Source of the DNA: Klebsiella aerogenes KCTC 2190
GTDB taxonomy: Bacteria > Pseudomonadota > Gammaproteobacteria > Enterobacterales > Enterobacteriaceae
Assembly: GCF_000215745.1 (NCBI RefSeq)
Contig: NC_015663.1
Coordinates: forward strand, 3,968,001 to 4,032,000
Reading direction: 5' to 3'
DNA length: 64,000 nt
Positions 8,435-20,183 of this stretch are shown here, piece by piece. The position numbers and the translations under genes are program-made. The notes under the pieces were generated by a model. The model was not told the DNA's origin. It saw only the letters and a list, made by a program, of their open reading frames with translations, and ran no database searches. Position 1 is the first letter of the stretch; the number at the start of each line of letters is the position of its first letter.

Positions 8435-10474
8435 ATGACGGACAATAATCCCTTTTTACACGTCAGCCTACTGCCGTACCAGGCGCCGCATTTTGATTTG
8501 ATTGAAGATAGTCATTATCGCCCGGCTTTTGATGAGGGCGTACGGCGCCAGCGCGAGGAGATCGCGGCGATAATCAATAACCCGGCGCCGGCGGATTTTG
8601 ACAATACCCTGGTCGCGCTGGAGCAGAGCGGTCAGTTGCTGGGGCGGGTGACCCGGGTCTTTTTCGCGATGGCCGGGGCGAATACCAATCCGCTGATACA
8701 GCAACTGGACGAACAGTTTTCCGCTGAGCTCGCCGAGCTTGGCAACGATATCTGGCTCAACGATGCGCTGTACCAGCGAGTCAAACAGGTTTGGCAGCAG
8801 CGCGACGCCCTGAGTCTGGATCCGGAGTCGCGTCGTCTGCTCGAGGTGAGCTGGCAGCGTTTTCAGCTGGCGGGAGCCGCGTTGGCGCAAGAGCAGAAAA
8901 CCGCGCTAAAAGCATTGAATACCGAGGAGGCGTTGCTGCAAAGTCAGTTCCAGCAGCGTCTGCTGGCGGCAGTGAAGTCCGGCGGTCTGGTTGTTGATTA
9001 TCTACACCAGCTTGACGGACTGGCCGCGGATGAGATTGCCGCCGCCGCCGATGCCGCGCGCGACAAAGGCCTGCACGACCGTTGGCTGCTGGCGCTGACC
9101 AATACCACCCAGCAACCGGCGCTGCAGGCACTTGCCGATCGCCAGACCCGGCACAATTTGTTCGCCGCGGGCTGGACGCGTAACCAGAAGGGCGATGCCA
9201 ACGACACCCGTGAACTGGTTTTGCGGCTGGCGGAAATCCGCGCGCGTAAGGCCGAATTGCTGGGCGTCGCCGATTACGCGAGCTGGTCGATGGCCGATCA
9301 AATGGCGAAAACGCCGTCTGAGGCGCTTGCCTTTATGCGCCGCATCGCGCCTGCGGCCCGCCGACGCGCCGAACAGGAGCTTGCCGACATCCAGCAGGTT
9401 ATTGATGAAGAGGGCGGTGATTTTCAGGCCGCGGCCTGGGACTGGTTATATTACGGCGAGCAGGTGCGGCGCGCTAAATTCGCCATCGATGAAGCGCAGC
9501 TAAAACCCTATTTCGCTCTGGACCGGGTGCTGGAAGATGGCGTTTTCTGGACCGCCTCCCAACTGTTTGGCATCCGTTTTGTCGAACGTTTTGATATTCC
9601 GCTTTACCATCCCGATGTGCGGGTCTGGGAAATCTTTGATGCCAACGGCGAAGGCATGGCGCTGTTTTACGGCGATTATTTCTCGCGTGATAGCAAAAGC
9701 GGCGGCGCCTGGATGGACGTATTTGTCGAGCAATCGACGCTGCGTGGCCAGCGTCCGGTGATTTACAACGTTTGCAACTACCAGAAACCAAAAGCCGGCG
9801 GCTGCGCGCTGCTATCCTGGGATGACGTCATCACGCTGTTCCACGAGTTTGGCCATGCGCTGCACGGCCTGTTCGCTAACCAGCGTTATGCGAGCCTTTC
9901 AGGCACCAATACGCCGCGCGATTTCGTCGAATTTCCGTCGCAGATTTACGAACATTGGGCCCGCGAGCCGCAGGTCTTCGCCCATTATGCGAAGCACTAC
10001 CAGACCGGCGAAGCCATGCCGGACGATCTGCGAGACAGCATGTTCCGCGCCTCAACGTTCAATAAGGGTTATGACATGAGCGAACTGCTGGCGGCGGCGC
10101 TGCTGGACATGCACTGGCACAGCGTCACCCCGCAGGGGCTGCCGCAGGATGTCGATGCTTTCGAACAGCAGTCTCTGCGCGAGGAGCAGATGGATCTGGC
10201 GGCGGTTCCGCCGCGCTATCGCAGCAGCTATTTCTCACATATTTTCGGCGGCGGTTATGCGGCGGGCTATTATGCCTATCTGTGGACGCAAATGCTTGCC
10301 GACGACGGTTATCAGTGGTTTGTCGAGCAGGGGGGATTAACCCGGGAAAACGGTCAACGTTTCCGCGAGGCGATCTTATCGCGCGGTAACAGCTGCGATC
10401 TCGAAGCGCTGTATCGCGACTGGCGCGGGCACGATCCGCTGATCGAGCCGATGTTGAAAAATCGCGGTTTGTAG
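8435..10474 (+). CDS. dcp: Dcp, peptidyl-dipeptidase (M3 metallopeptidase)
   Basis: A cytosolic zinc peptidase that removes C-terminal dipeptides from oligopeptides. The M3 signature HEFGHALHG begins at His470, with the downstream Glu ligand region following in DFVEFPSQ, and the C-terminal GGGYAAGYYAYLW block is conserved. The product has 679 residues, near the 681 of E. coli Dcp. AGGAG lies six bases before the ATG at 8435; the adjacent ATG at 8432 is too close to it. Confidence 0.94.
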   Translation: MTDNNPFLHVSLLPYQAPHFDLIEDSHYRPAFDEGVRRQREEIAAIINNPAPADFDNTLVALEQSGQLLGRVTRVFFAMAGANTNPLIQQLDEQFSAELAELGNDIWLNDALYQRVKQVWQQRDALSLDPESRRLLEVSWQRFQLAGAALAQEQKTALKALNTEEALLQSQFQQRLLAAVKSGGLVVDYLHQLDGLAADEIAAAADAARDKGLHDRWLLALTNTTQQPALQALADRQTRHNLFAAGWTRNQKGDANDTRELVLRLAEIRARKAELLGVADYASWSMADQMAKTPSEALAFMRRIAPAARRRAEQELADIQQVIDEEGGDFQAAAWDWLYYGEQVRRAKFAIDEAQLKPYFALDRVLEDGVFWTASQLFGIRFVERFDIPLYHPDVRVWEIFDANGEGMALFYGDYFSRDSKSGGAWMDVFVEQSTLRGQRPVIYNVCNYQKPKAGGCALLSWDDVITLFHEFGHALHGLFANQRYASLSGTNTPRDFVEFPSQIYEHWAREPQVFAHYAKHYQTGEAMPDDLRDSMFRASTFNKGYDMSELLAAALLDMHWHSVTPQGLPQDVDAFEQQSLREEQMDLAAVPPRYRSSYFSHIFGGGYAAGYYAYLWTQMLADDGYQWFVEQGGLTRENGQRFREAILSRGNSCDLEALYRDWRGHDPLIEPMLKNRGL

Positions 10475-10828
10475 ATACTGTGCTACCCGCCGCCGGCAGG
10501 GTTTTTCCCGGCGGCGGCGCATTGCGCCTTGTTCGGGCAACCAAAACGCACGGCATGCTACTGTCACCAATGTACATTTTGCGACCATTCTCAACGCCCG
10601 GAGCAACAAATAAGAGTTGTTAAGATTCACAATTCCACTTTTTTCCTTCATCATTTGTCGGCCTTTACTACTAATAATGCGTACTTACAAAGTGCAATTT
10701 GTTTTTTTTATATTCCTGGCCGCTATGAACTATAAAAAAGTACTTACGATGATGTTTTTTCCTGCGGCGCTTGGGCGTGGCCAGGGACTTGTTCAATGAC
10801 ATTTTTGACCCCACTCGGGAGGAACACA
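10475..10828 (+). other. 354-bp gene-free region: hairpin and direct repeats
   Basis: Just after dcp, CCGCCGCCGG (10487-10496) and CCGGCGGCGG (10508-10517) form a strong hairpin without a T-run. The rest is clearly more AT-rich than its neighbours and carries two exact copies of GTACTTAC (10681-10688 and 10740-10747). I see no convincing gene; short frames here lack a ribosome site and conserved features. The AT-rich part probably holds the promoter of the following two-gene unit. Confidence 0.5.
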
Positions 10829-11089
10829 GTGCACCCGTTAATTAAGGTCATGCTGGTGGGCGGCAAAGCAGATGGTCTGCTGGTCAGCGTCGCCGACACC
10901 GCGACGGAAGTTTCCGTCACGCCTGCGCAGTACGGCGCGCCATCCGGGCTTCCGCTGAACTACCGGGTGGTGTCGCAGGTTATTGATAATGAACGCCTGT
11001 TTTTCGGCGTGTTTAGTGATACACACCTGGATGCCGATAAGCTCGCCAGAGTCGCGCTGACGCGCGGGATGAAAAAATCGCTCAGTTGA
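10829..11089 (+). CDS. Small hypothetical protein, 86 residues, GTG start
   Basis: I do not recognise this family. GGGAGGA stands five bases before a GTG at 10829; upstream ATG (10796) has no ribosome site. The product is soluble-looking, mixed alpha/beta, with a hydrophobic N-terminal strand (IKVMLVGGKADGLLVSV) and a basic C-terminus (TRGMKKSLS). It ends 24 bp before an ATPase gene on the same strand, so the two probably form one transcript. Confidence 0.6.
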   Translation: MHPLIKVMLVGGKADGLLVSVADTATEVSVTPAQYGAPSGLPLNYRVVSQVIDNERLFFGVFSDTHLDADKLARVALTRGMKKSLS

Positions 11090-11113
11090 GCGTCGGCACG
11101 CCTGAGGAATGGC

Positions 11114-12229
11114 ATGATTAACCGTATTCGTATCAATAATTTCCGTTCAGTCAGAGCGATTGAACTGGAACTGGGGCCGCTGAATATTGTGTTTGGCCCT
11201 AACGGTTGCGGAAAATCGAATATCTACAAAGCAATCCATCTGTTAACCGCCTCGGCTAACGGCCAGTTCTCCAGCTATGTCAGCGAGGAGGGCGGGCTGG
11301 AGAACATCATGTGGTCAGGCAAGCAGGCGCCGACCGACCGCCACCCACGGCGTCTGCAAATCGCCTGCCTGACCGATGAATTTGAATATGAACTGCAGGT
11401 CGGGTTTCCGGAAAAACTGCCGTATCCGACGCAATTCATGCTCGATCCGATCGTTAAAGAAGAGAATATCTGGCTGTCGGGCTTTAACCGCCGGCCATCA
11501 TCGCGTGTACTGCAGCGGAAAAACCAGGCGGCGTTCCTGGTCGATGTCAATGGTGAAAAAAGTACCTTCACCGATACCATTTACGAAAACGAGTCCATCT
11601 TCGGCCAGCTTGGCGAGCCGCATCGTTTTCCGGAAGTGTCGCGCGTGCGGGAGACCATGCGCCGTTGGCGTTTTTACCATGAGTTTGCCATCGGCAGGCT
11701 TTCACCGCTGCGCCAGCCGACGGTCGGCTACCGTTCGCCGGTGCTCGATAGCGATGGCGGCAATCTGGCGGCGGCATTTCAGACTATCGTCGAAATTGGC
11801 GCTGAGGAGTTGCTGCATGAAATCCTCGGCGAAGCGTTCCCCGACTGTACCTTTTTCTGTGAGAACGACAACTCGCGGTTCGTGATGAAGATGCGCCGGG
11901 AGGGGATTTATCGGCCTCTGCTGGCGGCGGAGATGTCTGACGGTACCCTGCGTTTTTTATGCCTGGCGGTTGCCTTACTCAGCCCACGACCACCGGCCTT
12001 TCTCGCCATTAATGAGCCGGAAAACAGCCTGCATCGTCAGATGTTCCCGGCGCTGGCGCGACTGATTGTCGAAGCATCACGCTATAGCCAGATCTGGCTC
12101 ACCAGCCACTCGGCGGAACTGGCGCAATTGATCTCGGCGCGTGCGCAGAGCCGCATCTACGAATTGGAAAATAACGGTGGGCAAACGCAAATTAAAGCGG
12201 CGTTGCCGTCATCCCTGACGGAACGTTAA
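11114..12229 (+). CDS. AAA/ABC-type ATPase, RecF/SMC-like
   Basis: A 371-residue protein beginning with the RecF-type strand INRIRINNFRSVRAIELELG. Walker A is GPNGCGKSN (residues 28-36), Walker B is FLAINEPEN near residue 300, and a D-loop/H-loop region (WLTSHSAEL) follows. This is the AAA_21 class seen in stand-alone chromosomal ATPases and in several phage-defence systems. No nuclease or Toprim domain is visible in it or next door. It sits between dcp and the lac locus with only a small unknown gene upstream, and converges on lacY four bases away. The function is unknown. Confidence 0.82.
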   Translation: MINRIRINNFRSVRAIELELGPLNIVFGPNGCGKSNIYKAIHLLTASANGQFSSYVSEEGGLENIMWSGKQAPTDRHPRRLQIACLTDEFEYELQVGFPEKLPYPTQFMLDPIVKEENIWLSGFNRRPSSRVLQRKNQAAFLVDVNGEKSTFTDTIYENESIFGQLGEPHRFPEVSRVRETMRRWRFYHEFAIGRLSPLRQPTVGYRSPVLDSDGGNLAAAFQTIVEIGAEELLHEILGEAFPDCTFFCENDNSRFVMKMRREGIYRPLLAAEMSDGTLRFLCLAVALLSPRPPAFLAINEPENSLHRQMFPALARLIVEASRYSQIWLTSHSAELAQLISARAQSRIYELENNGGQTQIKAALPSSLTER

Positions 12230-12233
12230 TCTC

Positions 12234-13499
12234 TCAGGCCGCGTTGTTATACTCTGCCGTGGGCAGCAGCGTCTTACCGCCTTTTAAGGTAAATAGCGAT
12301 ACCAGGGTAAAGCTCAGGGTGATTGAGCCGAGGATCAGGTAAGCCTGGTGAAAACCCACGGTGTCGTACATCCGCCCGACCCAGGCCGAAAGCACTACGC
12401 CGGAAAGCTGTTTCGACAGGTTAAAGCCGATTAAAAATAGGGTGGCGGAAAGCTTAGGGTTAAATGCGGAAGAAATATATTTGAAGGTCCCGACCAGCAG
12501 GAACGGTAATTCAAACATGTGCAGCATTTTTAAAATGACCACTTCCACCGCCGAAGTCGCAAATGAAGATCCGAGAATGCGCATCGACATAATTATACCG
12601 GCGATCAGCAGGGCGTTTTTCGCGCCGATGCGGTTAATAATTGCCGGGGCGCAGAACATAATCATCGCGTTGAGTAATTCACCGCCGGTGGTGACAAAGC
12701 CAAAAACTTCGGTCCCGCGCTGCGGCGTGGCGAAAAAGCCTTTAAAAAAGTTTGCGAACTGCTGGTCAAAAACGTCATATACGCTGGCGACGCCCACAAC
12801 ATAAATAATAAATCCCCAGAAACGCGGCATTCGCAGCAGTTCGGCCGCCGTACGCAGAGAAAAGGCCTGGCGGTTGGCGCCGATGGCGTCAATAACCTGC
12901 GCGCTGCTGCTGGCTTCCGGGCGCGATAGCCATAACAACACGCCAAGCACCAGCGCAAAACCGGAGGCTATCCAGAAGGTTATATTAGGATCAATACCGA
13001 ACAAGATGCCGGTAATTGACGCGCACAGGGCCCAGCCGACGCAGCCCGAGACGCGCACTTTGCCGTATTCAAAACGGTTGGCGCGGCTGACGCGTTCAAT
13101 ATAGGCCTCGACCGCGCCGGAACCGCTGGAAAATACCACGCCTAAATAAATGCCCCCCACCAGCGCGCCGGCGATAATGTTCATTTGCAGCAGCGGCGAG
13201 AAGACAAAAATAAAGAACGGGGCGAATAAAATAAGCAGTACGGTAATGGTCCACAGCAGATGTTTACGCAGCCCGAGCTTATCCGAAATCAGGCCAAACA
13301 CCGGTTGGAAAATAATCGCGAATAGCGAAATGGAGGAGAAAACAATCCCTGTTTCGGTTTTCGTTAAATGGTTTACTTCCGCCAGCCATACCGGGAAAAA
13401 GGGAAAGTAAGCCGACATAATGAAATAGTAAAAGAAAAAGAACAGCATGAAATAGATAAAATTGTGCCGTTCGCGGGGCGTGAGTTCAGAGAGTTTCAT
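12234..13499 (-). CDS. lacY: LacY, lactose permease
   Basis: A 421-residue, twelve-helix oligosaccharide:H+ symporter of the MFS. The N-terminus ([26 protein letters not shown]) matches the LacY type and the first loop keeps [12 protein letters not shown]. It imports lactose with a proton. It lies 41 bp after lacZ in one operon. No lacA follows: the next gene is the convergent ATPase only four bases beyond the stop, consistent with the two-gene lac operon of Klebsiella. Confidence 0.93.
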   Translation of the reverse strand: MKLSELTPRERHNFIYFMLFFFFYYFIMSAYFPFFPVWLAEVNHLTKTETGIVFSSISLFAIIFQPVFGLISDKLGLRKHLLWTITVLLILFAPFFIFVFSPLLQMNIIAGALVGGIYLGVVFSSGSGAVEAYIERVSRANRFEYGKVRVSGCVGWALCASITGILFGIDPNITFWIASGFALVLGVLLWLSRPEASSSAQVIDAIGANRQAFSLRTAAELLRMPRFWGFIIYVVGVASVYDVFDQQFANFFKGFFATPQRGTEVFGFVTTGGELLNAMIMFCAPAIINRIGAKNALLIAGIIMSMRILGSSFATSAVEVVILKMLHMFELPFLLVGTFKYISSAFNPKLSATLFLIGFNLSKQLSGVVLSAWVGRMYDTVGFHQAYLILGSITLSFTLVSLFTLKGGKTLLPTAEYNNAA

Positions 13500-13520
13500 A
13501 TCTTATTATACCTGTGCGGT

Positions 13521-13536
13521 GGGGGCCGAGGCCCCC
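13521..13536 (-). other. Intercistronic hairpin between lacZ and lacY
   Basis: GGGGGCC and GGCCCCC form a 7-bp GC stem with a two-base spacer between the lacZ stop and lacY start. It may set relative lacZ and lacY expression by mRNA processing or partial termination. Confidence 0.45.
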
Positions 13537-13540
13537 GTTA

Positions 13541-16696
<3,156 letters not shown>

Positions 16697-16811
16697 TCAT
16701 CGGGTTATCGGGTATTTTTTGCAGGCCCGCAACGTTGGCGAAAATGAAACCCATTCACGATCACGAATCGCGGCGCAAATAGCAGATTTCTGTCGTAAGG
16801 AAGACATAAAA

Positions 16812-16826
16812 TGTTAGCGTAAGACA
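16812..16826 (+). promoter_or_regulatory. Secondary lac operator candidate near lacI
   Basis: TGTTAGCGTAAGACA resembles the reverse complement of the site at 16678-16693 with one gap. It lies about 30 bp before lacI and about 134 bp from the first site, so looping or lacI autoregulation is conceivable. Confidence 0.35.
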
Positions 16827-16856
16827 TTAAGCCATTTTCACTGACAGGAGTACGCG

Positions 16857-17921
16857 ATGCAGCGCCGTTCAGCCACTTTAGAAGATGTCGCCCGCGAGGC
16901 GGGCGTTTCGCAGCAGACGGTTTCGCGGGTGGTGAATAACCCACAGATAGTGGCGCAGCGCACCCGTGAAAAGGTGCTGCGCGCGATGCAGACGCTTCAC
17001 TATGTGCCTAACCGGTCAGCACAGCTATTGGCGGGCAAAGCGGCAGCGTCGATAGGGCTTATCACGGCGTCGTTGACCTTACACGCGCCGTCGCAAATTG
17101 CCGCGGCGGTGAAACGGTATGCCGGTGAGCAGGGGCTGGAGGTCGCCATCGCCATGCCGGCGCAAAGTGATTATCCGGCACTGCAGGCGCGGCTGGATGA
17201 GTTTCGCGCCCAGCATATTCGAGGCGCCATTATCAGCCTGCCGCTGGAGAGCAGCGTCGCCGAACGGCTGGCGGCGGAAAATACGGATATCGCCTGCCTG
17301 TTTCTCGATGTCTCGCCGGAAACGGATGTCTCCTGCGTGCGTTTTGATCATCGTGATGGCTGCGGCGCCTGCGTGCGTCACCTTTGGGAATTAGGGCATC
17401 GCGAGTTTGGCCTGTTGGCCGGGCCGGAAAGCTCGGTATCGGCGCGGATGCGCCTTGGCAGCTGGCGCGAGACGCTGCACCGGCTGGGGGTCAGTCAATC
17501 GATTACGGTGTTCGGCGACTGGAGCGCCGCCAGCGGCTGGCAAAAAACCTTTGAGTTGCTGCATAAAAACCCGAAATTAAGCGCGATCGTGGTCGCCAAC
17601 GATCAGATGGCGCTCGGGGTGTTAAGCGCGCTGGCGCAGCTTAATCGGCGCGGCAGCCAGGCGATTTCGGTGACCGGCTATGACGATACGGCAGATAGCC
17701 TTTACTTTCAGCCGCCGCTTACCACCGTCGCCCAGGATTTTGATCTGTTAGGCCGCCGGGCGGTGGAATTACTGATGCAGCAGATGGCGGCGCCGACCGG
17801 TAGCCTGCGCGAACTGCTGCCGGCGCGGCTGGTGGTACGCCAGTCGACGTGGCCGCTCGCGGCGCAGGACAATACCGCGCCGCTGATCGCTGAACTCAAA
17901 GCGCTGGTAGAGAAGCTATGA
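16857..17921 (+). CDS. lacI: LacI, lactose operon repressor
   Basis: The 354-residue protein has the LacI helix-turn-helix and hinge (ATLEDVAREAGVSQQTVSRV; PNRSAQLLAGKAAASIGL) and a periplasmic-binding-protein-like core (RGAIISLPLE, VVANDQMALGVLSAL, SVTGYDDTADS). The C-terminal leucine-rich tail that makes E. coli LacI a tetramer is short here (LIAELKALVEKL) but still amphipathic. It is transcribed away from lacZ; head-to-head placement is the Klebsiella arrangement. CAGGAG precedes the ATG. Confidence 0.93.
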   Translation: MQRRSATLEDVAREAGVSQQTVSRVVNNPQIVAQRTREKVLRAMQTLHYVPNRSAQLLAGKAAASIGLITASLTLHAPSQIAAAVKRYAGEQGLEVAIAMPAQSDYPALQARLDEFRAQHIRGAIISLPLESSVAERLAAENTDIACLFLDVSPETDVSCVRFDHRDGCGACVRHLWELGHREFGLLAGPESSVSARMRLGSWRETLHRLGVSQSITVFGDWSAASGWQKTFELLHKNPKLSAIVVANDQMALGVLSALAQLNRRGSQAISVTGYDDTADSLYFQPPLTTVAQDFDLLGRRAVELLMQQMAAPTGSLRELLPARLVVRQSTWPLAAQDNTAPLIAELKALVEKL

Positions 17922-18301
17922 GTACGTCTGCGGTTTAAGATTTATTGAACAAGGGCGTGCTAGCCTGCGAGTCAGACGTAGGAACTCACGACGCTTTTCT
18001 ACGAAAACGCTAAATACAATCTACGATCTATCCATGCAAGCATTTATTCACCGCCAGTCACATGGCGGTTTTTTTTGCCCATTCCCCCGGTCTCGTCGCT
18101 TGTCGATTTTATTATCTTCTGCTGGTTGTTGATAATTTGCGCTGATGGCAGCGTAAATACGTTGTTTTTCATAGCGTGGGTCTCGGAGATTCCCAGGGCT
18201 GTATTTTTTAAGGCAGCATAAAATGCTGATAGCTATCGGGATGGAAAAAACGGCCAGGGCTAACCATACTGATGACATTGTGACAGGAAGTGGTGCTTTC
18301 A
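17922..18301 (+). other. 380-bp gene-free region after lacI
   Basis: Holds no convincing coding sequence. A strong terminator lies at 18051-18076, 130 bp beyond the lacI stop, so the region may be a lacI 3' untranslated region or a small RNA locus; a TACAAT box at 18015-18020 has no clear -35 partner. The minus-strand frame ending at 18048 is discussed among rejected items. Confidence 0.4.
18051..18076 (+). terminator. Intrinsic terminator downstream of lacI
   Basis: CCGCCA, loop GTCACA, TGGCGG, then eight T residues. It is a textbook rho-independent terminator on the plus strand, 130 bp from the nearest plus-strand stop codon. Confidence 0.85.
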
Positions 18302-18550
18302 ATGAACGATGATTTTCAGGCGATTAAGAACGAATTTGCGAAGTATGCCGATGCGGCGCAAGGGACCGCGGTGGCTTTTGCCATGTATGAAGATTTAGCC
18401 CGACGGCTGGCAACTTACTTCCACAACCTCGATCAGCTTAACAAACGACGTTTTCTGCTGAAGCTGGAAGAGGGGGAACGCGAAATTGGCACCCAGGGCA
18501 GCTATGACTGGTATGGGGCGCTGACGCGCTTTTCATCGGCTGCGCATTAA
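18302..18550 (+). CDS. Small hypothetical protein, 82 residues
   Basis: An unrecognised, mostly helical, acidic protein (NDDFQAIKNEFAKYADAAQG ... LLKLEEGEREIG). Three in-frame starts are close together (GTG 18290, GTG 18293, ATG 18302); ATG with ACAGGAAG about 11 bases away is preferred. It is followed 41 bp later by a diguanylate cyclase on the same strand and may be co-transcribed with it. Confidence 0.6.
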   Translation: MNDDFQAIKNEFAKYADAAQGTAVAFAMYEDLARRLATYFHNLDQLNKRRFLLKLEEGEREIGTQGSYDWYGALTRFSSAAH

Positions 18551-18591
18551 TCCCGCCACCTGATTTTTTCGCTTTAGTGCAATGAGGCTTT

Positions 18592-19548
18592 ATGAAATTC
18601 CCTGGCGTACCGGAAAATGAAGAAGAAAGACTGAAATCGCTATATCTGGCGGACCTGCTCGATACCCGTGATGATGAGCGTTTCGAACGCCTCACTCGGC
18701 TGGCTAAAAAAATTTTTCAGGTGCCGGTGGTACTTATCAGCCTGCTCGACCGGGAACGGCAGTGGCTGCTCGCCTGTCAGGGGCTGGGGATTCGCCAGAC
18801 CCGGCGCGATATCTCTTTTTGCGCCCACGCCATCTTGCAGGACGGCGCCTTCATCGTTAACGATGCGGTCAATGACGATCGTTTTTATGATAACCCGCTG
18901 GTGACGGGCGAACCCTATATCCGCTTCTACGCGGGCTATCCTGTCCATCTGCCCGATGGCGCCGTGGCCGGTACGCTATGCCTGATTCATACCACGCCGC
19001 GCGAGTTTAACGATGAAGAGATCGCCGTCCTCAAGGATCTGGCGTATATCGTCGAGGATGAGTTCCAGGTGATTGGCATGGCGATGACCGACAGTCTGAC
19101 CGGCATCGCTAACCGGCGCGGCTTTTACCGCATCGGCGATAAACGTTTCCGTACGCTTACCAGCAATGCAACGCCGTTTAGCCTGGTCTTTTTTGATCTC
19201 GATAAATTCAAACCCATTAACGATCTGTGGGGGCATGCGGAAGGTGACGAGGTGCTAAAAACCTTCGCGGCGTTTCTGGCGCAACATCTGCTGCCAGGCG
19301 AGGTTGTCGGCCGTTTAGGCGGCGATGAGTTCGCCGCCATCATTACCCGCAACGGGCGTGCCGACACATTCTTGCAAAAGCTGCGTGAGAGTGTCGATCA
19401 TTACAACCAGACGTCAGGAAAACCCTATAACATTAATTACTCTTACGGCGAGCTACAGAGCGATGTCAGCCGTTATCCGACGCTCGGGGATATGCTAAAA
19501 CAAAGCGATGAAGTGATGTATTCACGCAAGCGTAGAAAGACCTTATAA
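18592..19548 (+). CDS. GAF-GGDEF diguanylate cyclase (DgcP/YeaP-like)
   Basis: The 318-residue protein has an N-terminal GAF sensor domain (residues about 15-160) and a C-terminal cyclase domain that begins at MTDSLTGIANRRGF. The active site RLGGDEF is intact, and the metal-binding DLDKFKPIND and HAEGDEVL stretches are present; no RxxD inhibitory site is visible five residues before it. It should make cyclic di-GMP under control of a signal bound by GAF. No membrane segment is present, so it is cytosolic. Confidence 0.88.
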   Translation: MKFPGVPENEEERLKSLYLADLLDTRDDERFERLTRLAKKIFQVPVVLISLLDRERQWLLACQGLGIRQTRRDISFCAHAILQDGAFIVNDAVNDDRFYDNPLVTGEPYIRFYAGYPVHLPDGAVAGTLCLIHTTPREFNDEEIAVLKDLAYIVEDEFQVIGMAMTDSLTGIANRRGFYRIGDKRFRTLTSNATPFSLVFFDLDKFKPINDLWGHAEGDEVLKTFAAFLAQHLLPGEVVGRLGGDEFAAIITRNGRADTFLQKLRESVDHYNQTSGKPYNINYSYGELQSDVSRYPTLGDMLKQSDEVMYSRKRRKTL

Positions 19549-19601
19549 GCGGCAGTAAACAGGCGGTGGGGATGATGTGGCAGGCGTTCAAAGAAGTGAC
19601 T

Positions 19602-19641
19602 TAAAACAGAACGCCCCCTGGTGCAACAGCAGCAGGGGGCG
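19602..19641 (-). terminator. Intrinsic terminator downstream of mgtS
   Basis: On the minus strand CGCCCCCTG pairs with CAGGGGGCG and is followed by TTCTGTTTT. It lies 28 bp beyond the mgtS stop, between mgtS and the convergent cyclase gene. Confidence 0.75.
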
Positions 19642-19668
19642 CTTACGGGTGGGGATTATCGTCGTTCA

Positions 19669-19764
19669 TCAGTCATCCCATTTGTGGCTTAGATACGCGG
19701 CCAGAAAACCAAAGAACAGGATTGTTCCCAGTACGGCCATAAAAACATGCATGTTTCCCAGCAT
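19669..19764 (-). CDS. mgtS: MgtS (YneM), 31-residue membrane protein
   Basis: The frame encodes 31 residues beginning MLGNMHVFMAVLGTILFFGF and ending AAYLSHKWDD, which I recognise as E. coli MgtS/YneM with few changes. It is one transmembrane helix with a charged C-terminus. In E. coli it protects the MgtA magnesium importer from degradation and interacts with PitA when magnesium is low. GGAGGT stands six bases before the ATG. The upstream promoter has a PhoP box. Its place close to ydeE agrees with E. coli. Standard gene callers miss it because of its size. Confidence 0.92.
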   Translation of the reverse strand: MLGNMHVFMAVLGTILFFGFLAAYLSHKWDD

Positions 19765-19832
19765 GGTCTACCTCCATCATATTTATGCGCTAATGTTGTC
19801 CTCATTGAACAGGGTTTACGGTTGTTGAATAG

Positions 19833-19867
19833 ATAATATCCTGGTCAATCTAAACAAACGATTAACC
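19833..19867 (-). promoter_or_regulatory. PhoP-activated promoter of mgtS
   Basis: On the minus strand GGTTAA, five bases, TGTTTA (19851-19867) form a PhoP direct repeat with one mismatch to the (G/T)GTTTA half-site. Twelve bases later is the -10 box TATTAT (19833-19838). That spacing is the classic PhoP class promoter layout, predicting induction at low magnesium. Confidence 0.85.
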
Positions 19868-19903
19868 AGAATGGCGTTAGGGTATATGAAATAAATTAAC
19901 GCA

Positions 19904-20119
19904 TCAGATGGCGCGTTCAAGCACAAATAAATACGCTTCGCGCGACCAGAACAGTGCGCTGCGGCGGCGTTCGACCGCCATGGTTTTGACTTCCCAGCCC
20001 TGCTGCGTGTACTCAGTGAGGAACCGGCTCATTTTATCGGGATCGGCTTTCGCTTCGCCAAAAAACATACTGCCCAGCAGCCCCTCTTTATAGATAACGA
20101 CGCGACACTCTTTTTTCAT
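19904..20119 (-). CDS. Hypothetical protein, 71 residues (DUF4177-like)
   Basis: A small soluble protein: strand CRVVIYKEG, a helix with MSRFLTEYTQQGWEVKTM, then a basic strand pair ending FLVLERA-like. The pattern of a first strand, helix with a QGWEV turn and a closing strand resembles DUF4177 proteins. It ends upstream of the PhoP promoter of mgtS on the same strand. The function is unknown. Confidence 0.7.
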   Translation of the reverse strand: MKKECRVVIYKEGLLGSMFFGEAKADPDKMSRFLTEYTQQGWEVKTMAVERRRSALFWSREAYLFVLERAI

Positions 20120-20183
20120 CAGCTTAATCCTTGCAGGTGTAAATCAACGACGCGAATAATTGTCGCTGACCATCTTAATATTA

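Noticed and set aside
12230..12233. lacA downstream of lacY
   Set aside because: Only four bases separate lacY from the convergent ATPase; no acetyltransferase gene is present.
18048..18278. Minus-strand frame with a hydrophobic N-terminus (SSVWLALAVFSIPIAI), 76 residues from ATG 18278
   Set aside because: No usable ribosome site, polar low-complexity tail, and its end lies antisense to a strong plus-strand terminator. It could be a small membrane protein but support is too thin.
19549..19668. MgrR small RNA next to mgtS
   Set aside because: E. coli has mgrR close to mgtS, but I cannot match the sequence here; only a terminator is clear.
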